From: Piscicola geometra
Lineage: Eukaryota; Annelida; Clitellata; Hirudinida; Piscicolidae
Length of the DNA: 64,000 nt
Assembly (NCBI GenBank): GCA_943735955.1
Contig: OX030959.1
Coordinates: forward strand, 4,332,717 to 4,396,716
Direction: 5' to 3'
Of the stretch, positions 58,006 to 64,000 are shown piece by piece (within the stretch, counting starts at the first letter, position 1; each line of letters begins with the position of its first letter). The notes beneath the pieces were generated by a model. That model was given only the letters and a program-made list of their open reading frames with translations. It did not search any database and was not told where the DNA came from. A program made the translations under genes and the position numbers.

Positions 58006-60824
58006 AATCTCTTCGACACCCGCAGTCAGTCTCACACTGGAGACTGTTCCATGCCTCTGGAAAAGCATGCCGTCATCATGTGACCACTTCCTCGTCCTCC
58101 TCCTCTCCAGGTGTCTGTCCGTCATCATCATCATCATCATCATCCTCATCATGCCCTCACTGCATATCATCACTTTATACTCCTAGTGTCACCCTCTTGA
58201 ACATAGAGATATCCTCAAATACTGCATGTTCCTCTCCAGGGTCAGCCTGCAGTCGATCAGGAGCGTGTGCGTCAACAGCAAACAAACCAACTATCACCTC
58301 CTCAAGGCCTGCGCCTGCAAACACACTTTTATGTTATCATTATCATCAGCATCATCATCATCATTATCATCATCGTCATCATCATCATCATTATCATCAT
58401 CACTGCAGATCGTTTTGCAGCTTGTGCAGCACTGTGAAAGTTCCACTCTTTGCAATGAAAACGGTTTGCATCTTAATAAAAGCAATAAACACAACAACAA
58501 TAATAATCATAAGAACAGTAATAAGTGGATCGAGAAGTGGTACGCGCACATAGTGTGCACAGCATTGCTCATCCTCTCGCAAGAGGTATGCCATCATACC
58601 TGCACATAAACTTTTAAATAAAGGTTTAAATAATTTATTCAAATAAATTATTTAAATAGAATAAAAGTAATATATATAAAATTATCTTTTAGTTCTCACT
58701 TAATATCAATGCACGATGCACCACTAGGCTATGACTAAAGACTTGTTGCTGTTGTCGTCGTCGTTGCTATGCAAGGTTGTCAGGCTACTGCCCTCTCCGC
58801 GTGATCAGAAGGCCCTGATGTGCATGATGCATCACTATCTCTTAGGTGGTGCTGATGATGATGAGATGATGAAATGATGATTATGAAGATGGGGGTGATG
58901 GTGATGATCTTCACACCACCCACCCATTCAACACAGGCGTTCCCTCTTTACCCACTTACAACTGCAACCTTCTCATCCTCCACCACAACATCCTCTCCCA
59001 TCTCCCCATCTCTCTCGCTTTCTCTGCCACTGATGATGCTGATGATGATGATGAGGGTGGTGGTGGTAATGGTGCTGATGATGATAGTGTTGCAAGGGCG
59101 CTAAGGCGGCACCTGGCGAAGATGCGGGCCGATGAGGGGTACATTGATGAGATGCTCTCTGCTCCAGAGATGAAGAAGCTGTGTAGTGGTGCTGATGATG
59201 GTGATGGTGGTGGTGGTGGTGGTGGTGATGATGGTGATGGTGATGATGGTGGTGATGGTGATGGTGGTGATGATGGTGATGGTAGTGATGGTGGTGATGA
59301 TGGTGATGGTAGTGATGGGGGTGGTGTTGATGGTGGTGATACAACAAGTATTATTGGTGGTGATGAAATTAGAAAGTATGACGAGGATAAAAAAGTCATA
59401 AATTCATTCAACTGGCACATACGTCACTACGTTTCCAGTCATGACGTCAGCGAGGGCAGTTGTCATGGCGACCACCACAACAAAGTTAATGCCAATGATA
59501 ATTATGCCTCCAACCAGGCCACTCCATGCACCCCCACAGCTGACGTCGTAGCAATCAGTGGTAGCAGCAGTGGCAGTGGCATTGGCAGTAGTAGTAGCAG
59601 TACGTGCCTACTGATGCGTATGTACACGTACAGTGTGCATTCCTGCCTGGCTCACAGACACCTCTCCTTCCACGCTCTCAAGCTCCTGTCGCTGTGGTTC
59701 GACAAGCTGAAGGAGATTGGTGGTGGTGTTTGTGGTGAAGGTGGTTGTGTTGGTGGAGGTGGTGGTGGTTGTATTGGTGGTGGTGGTGGTGAAGGGCGTG
59801 GTGTTGGTGGTGGTGCAGCTGTTAATACAAAGACTGTCGACGAAAGGTTAGTTTGTAATAAACGAAGTATTTGTTACAATGATATTGTACGCTTTCAATT
59901 CATAGTCTTGAGTGACAATGCCTTATCACCATCATCACCATTTAGTGGCTTCATCATAATCATAACCACACAATGCAACGACGAATTTGATTAACGTGGC
60001 GCATACGCGAACGAGTTTCAAGACAGACCACATCGTCGACAACAGGGCATTGGCACGCATGGTGCTGTGGCAGGTGTGGAGTGTGGTGGCAGGCAACGTG
60101 GACAACCAGGTGTGTGGGGTGGCGGAGAAGGCGGTGCAGTTGCTGGCGAGCAGTCTGTCGGTGCTGAGCGGCAGCAGGGCGGCAGTGCTGGCTGCCTTGC
60201 TGAAGAGGACGAGGGCTTACGGCTGGAAGAGCAGGGGCAAGTACTTGCTCCTGCAGGCCCTTCTGCCCCACATGAGTCTGCAACCGGACGTTAGTGCTGG
60301 GGAAGGGTTGTTACTGTAGTCCACTTTTGAACCACCACACCACACCTCTCCACCACCACATCACACCTCTCCACCACCACACCACACCTCTCCATCACCA
60401 CACCACACCTCTCCACCACCACACCACACCTCTCCACCACCACACCACACTTCTCCACCACCACACTACACCTCTTCACCACCACACCGACAGATGATGG
60501 CTGAGACGATGGTGGAGGTGCATAAATGTCTGGCAACCAACCACCTCACCCCCTGCTCTTCCCCCCTCTACAAGGCCTTCCTCCTTCACTTCAGGTGCAC
60601 TCTCTCCATTGTTGATGATGATGATGATGATGATGATTGTGATGATGATGATGGTGATGATGATGATGGTGATGATGATGACGATGATGATGATGATGAC
60701 GATCAAGCATCACCATGGAGACAGTGGGCGGGACAACGGCTTGCAGGAGTGGACTGAGCACTGCAGTGGTCTTCTGATGCAATCATTGAAGAGTCAACTC
60801 AAGTGAGCGTGCACCTTTCGTAAC

Positions 60825-60878
<54 letters not shown>

Positions 60879-63800
60879 CATCACCATCACGTGCACCAGC
60901 CTCGAAAGGGAGAATGCTTGTCAGTACTGGTTGTTGGCGACGTTTGAACTGCTGCCTGCCTCCTTCGACGTCCTCGTCTCGATGCTGCAGCTGCCACCTA
61001 CTGCAACCAAATCAACATCAAATACAACCACAGCTTTCCACATTCGCCACTTGCAGGCTCTTCTTTCCATCATATTTGCCGCCAAAATGACCGGAGTGTC
61101 TTACGACAGTGTAGGCCTGAGCCTATCTCTAATCTTTCAATTAATATTAGATATCACTTGGTTTTTTCCCATTAAATTTCAAATGAATCCAAAATGTACA
61201 GCGCACTACAAGTGAACTTCTCCATACAACTTCTCCATACAACCGCCAGGGCCTGTACACTGGGCACCTGGAGGTTGCGCTGCAGAGTGCCTGCAACGAG
61301 GTCCGCATCATGGCCCTCAAGGTCATCTGCCTGTCGCCTTCCACGTGTGGTCAGTTGGTCAGGTGCAGACGAGAGGCCTGAGTAGGGATGGGCGTTTTGT
61401 TTTGGAAAATATTTGCAAGAATTAAATTGTATTAAATGTGTTAAGAGCAATTCGAAGATGAGTGAGTGAGTGAGTGACGTCATGCAAAAAGTGAATTCAA
61501 ATGCAGCTGTGACTCCTCGCAGATGCTCCCACGGCGACAGAGGCTCGTCTCCTCAGCAGCCACCTGCGCCACCAACTCTGCACCGACGACTCAGCCTTCC
61601 GCAAGCAGCTGCAGAAGTGTCTCAGAGCCGTCGTTGTCAGGTGCTTGTTCCTTTGTTGTTGTTGTTGTTGTTGTTATTGTTGTGGAAGTTGTGTTGTTGA
61701 GGCTCTATAGTGGTGATGATGATGATGGTAGCGGGGGTAGATGATAGTGGCTTAGTTTTGCGCACTCAGTTCATTCCACTTCGAACCAACAGGGCCAGAG
61801 ACTTTTCCTTGAGCGCCATTCGTGTTGCGAGAAAGAAAAACAGCAAAAAAGCCAAACCTGAAAATTCTGGTCTGGACTCTAAAGCCGATGAGGGCAACAA
61901 GCAAGTTGATCTTTGCATTGGTTGGTGTTGAAGTTTCGAGGCGTCAACTTCTGTGTGCAACCTCGCCAACACCCACCACACCACCAACCATCACTTACCT
62001 CTGTTAAATAGCGCATCGTACCAATGAATTTACAACCACCACAACTGCACCAACCACCAACACCACAACTGCACCAACTATCAACACCACACCACCACAC
62101 TCGCACCAACCACCAACACCACAACTGCACCAACCACCAACACCACAACTGCACCAACCACCAACACCACAACTGCACCAACCACCAACACCACAACTGC
62201 ACCAACCATCAACACCACAACTGCACCAACCTCCAACACCACAACTGCACCAACCACCAACACCACACCACAACTGCACCAACCACCAACACCACACCAC
62301 AACTGCACCAACCACCAACACCACAACTGCACCAACCATCAACACCACACCACAACTGCACCAACCACCAACACCACAACTGCACCAACCACCAACACCA
62401 CAACTGCACCAACCACCAACACCACAACTGCACCAACCACCAACACCACACCACCACAATCACACCAACCACCAACACCTCACCACCACAACTGCACCAA
62501 CCACCAACACCACACCACCACAATCACACCAACCACCAACACCACACCACCACAATCACACCAACCATCAACACCACACCACCACAATCACACCAACCAT
62601 CAACACCACAACACCACAACTGCACTAACCACCAACACCACACCACCACAATCGCACCAACCACCAACACCACACCACCACAACTACACCAACAACGACG
62701 ACAGAACTCCTAAACAGCGCGTGGCGCACATGCAGTGGCAGCATGAGCGCCTGTTCCAACGTGCAGTCGCTAGACTCGTGCCTGCACCTCTGCACCTCCA
62801 TCCTCTCTCTCCTGGTCTTCAAGGAGGATCCAGTCAGTCGCAAGGGGGTCGTGCCTGGTGGGTGGAGGGGTGGGTTGGTGGGTGGGTGGGTAAATGTGAA
62901 ATAGGAAAGGGTGGGTGGAGGGGTGGGTAAATGTGGAACAGGAAGGGGTGGGTGGAGGGGTGAGTAAATGTGGAACAAGAAGGGGTGGGTAAATGGGGAA
63001 CAGGAAGGTGGGTAGAAATTAAGTGCAAGGATTGAGAAGAACCTCCATCAACCAATAAAAACAGACGACGTTCACCTCCTCTCTTTGGGAGCCAATCACA
63101 AGAGACTATGCAACCTCTTCGACCAATCAACAACTCGACAATTCTTCAAGTGCCTCATGCACCCTGTATCTTCCATCTCATTGGCTGCTTGTGATCTCCT
63201 AATGACCTACTTCCTGTCTGAAGGTAGGCATGTGTGGCTGTTATGTAGTCAGTATGTAGGCCTTACAGACTTCTGAAACCTCATGCAGTGCTGCTGCAGT
63301 GGAATCTGCTGCACTACGATGAAAACAACAACAACAACAACAATACAAACGAGAAGAGCCACTACACAGCGTTGTTGGCGAAGGCACTGCAGTGTTGTGG
63401 CAGTTTCAGGAGCAGACGCAGTCAGGCGGGGATTTCCCTGGGCCGCCTCCTCTTCCACACGTGTGTGTTGCAGCGGCAGGAAGTCGTCGACGTCTGCTCA
63501 GATGAGCGTGCTGTCAGCGTCACTCTTGTCCATAATGGCAACTACAGCAACAGCAGCAGCAGCAGCAGCAGGGCAATGAGAGGCATGCACTTCATAGGGA
63601 GTTTGTTGCAGGTGATGGAGGCTGACTTGCAGTTGCTGCAGTCAGACGTCGTTTTGCACGCCTTCGACAAGCCCCTCTACGGTGCTTGCCTTCGTCACTG
63701 CATGCTTTGCATATTAATAAATATATTTGTTGCAAATAAGTATATTTAAATACAAATGCATAGATAATGAGGTTATCTTGATTGGACACACGCAGGCATC

Positions 63801-64000
63801 TTGTCATTGGTGGACGCGTGTCTTCAACTGCTGCCCATCATCAGTCACCACTCCGAATTGCATCATACAGGCAGTATCAACAATAACAACAATAATGATG
63901 ATAACGATGATGTAATCAACAACAACAAAAACAATAACAATAGTAAGAGCAACAATGGCAGCGAGAATAAGGTGAGAGGGATGACAGAGAGACTGGTCAG
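57292..64000 (+). CDS. THADA: THADA, TRM732-type armadillo-repeat protein (3' end off right edge)
   Basis: Seventeen exons so far: 57292-57398, 57505-57667, 57809-58110, 58240-58585, 58776-58845, 58937-59846, 60016-60289, 60494-60594, 60725-60802, 60900-61110, 61250-61349, 61523-61640, 61793-61920, 62705-62857, 63065-63223, 63289-63681, 63796-63971 (last donor uncertain). Phases agree over 1263 codons. All-helical segments match the order of human THADA: KSRGKYLLLQALLPHM-like (human KGKYTCLGCLVECIG), ERENACQYWLLATFELLP, FHIRHLQALLSIIFAAKMTG, ACNEVRIMALKVICLS and ISLAACDLLMTYFLSE. The yeast homologue partners Trm7 in tRNA 2'-O-methylation; fly THADA affects calcium uptake and fat storage. Exons 3, 4 and 6 contain translated microsatellites (poly-Ile, poly-Ser, Gly/Asp), so their borders are less sure. 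Confidence 0.88.
60320..60485. repeat. 21-bp C/A-rich repeat, THADA intron 7
   Basis: Eight imperfect copies of a 21-bp unit containing CCACCACACCACACCTCT. It ends a few bases before the acceptor of exon 60494-60594. Confidence 0.93.
60825..60890. repeat. (CAT)n tract near the THADA intron 9 acceptor
   Basis: CATCATCAT triplets end about 10 bases before the acceptor of exon 60900-61110. Confidence 0.95.
62030..62700. repeat. 24-bp C/A-rich minisatellite, THADA intron 13
   Basis: About 28 copies of a 24-bp unit containing ACCAACACCACAACTGCACC. It ends at the acceptor of exon 62705-62857. The donor of this intron begins GTTGGTGTTG, whose complement CAACACCAAC resembles the CCAACACCAC string in each unit. 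Confidence 0.95.
62858..63010. repeat. G-rich repeat at the THADA intron 14 donor
   Basis: Starts at the donor (CTG/GTGGGTGGAGGGGTGGG) and continues as three copies of a unit containing GGGTAAATGTGGAACAGGAA. Confidence 0.92.

Noticed and set aside
62004..62713. Thr/Asn/His-rich plus frame and Trp/Cys/Gly-rich minus frames
   Set aside because: 24-bp repeat in THADA intron 13, bounded by in-phase exons.

Overview
This is a gene-dense piece of an invertebrate animal nuclear genome. Ten conserved metazoan genes have many short exons, GT-AG introns and codon phases that join exactly from exon to exon. The sequence has no operon structure, ribosome-binding sites or CRISPR. A lophotrochozoan such as a leech-like annelid would fit, but that is a low-confidence guess. 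Exons are GC-richer than the AT-rich intergenic DNA. Introns are extremely rich in private micro- and minisatellites.

Layout, left to right: UBE2O (minus, N-terminus to the catalytic cysteine, tail off the left edge); a synaptotagmin 15/17-like gene (plus); CNOT4 (minus, convergent with the synaptotagmin); PKD2 (plus, divergent from CNOT4); two cystatin-like genes tail to tail at 32.9-35.0 kb; an unrecognised small gene at 36.7-38.8 kb (plus); a transposon-rich stretch at 39-43 kb (LINE fragment, hAT fragment, two tRNA-derived SINEs); FAM98 and RIOK1 (plus, head to tail); stathmin (minus, convergent with RIOK1); RSBN1 (plus, divergent from stathmin); and THADA (plus, open at the right edge).

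The genes do not form one pathway. Themes are protein and RNA housekeeping (UBE2O, CNOT4, RIOK1, FAM98, THADA), chromatin (RSBN1), membrane and calcium biology (PKD2, synaptotagmin), microtubules (stathmin) and protease inhibition (cystatins). Mobile DNA includes a 1.58-kb hAT-like element and a 262-bp relative, both with perfect 8-bp target duplications, both in introns.

The most interesting pattern is in the introns. On the sense strand, G/T-rich tandem repeats start at or within a few bases of many 5' splice sites, and C/A-rich repeats end at many 3' splice sites. In several introns the two are complementary, so the pre-mRNA could fold the intron ends together. Nearly all long open frames in the repeat arrays are artefacts and are not annotated as genes.
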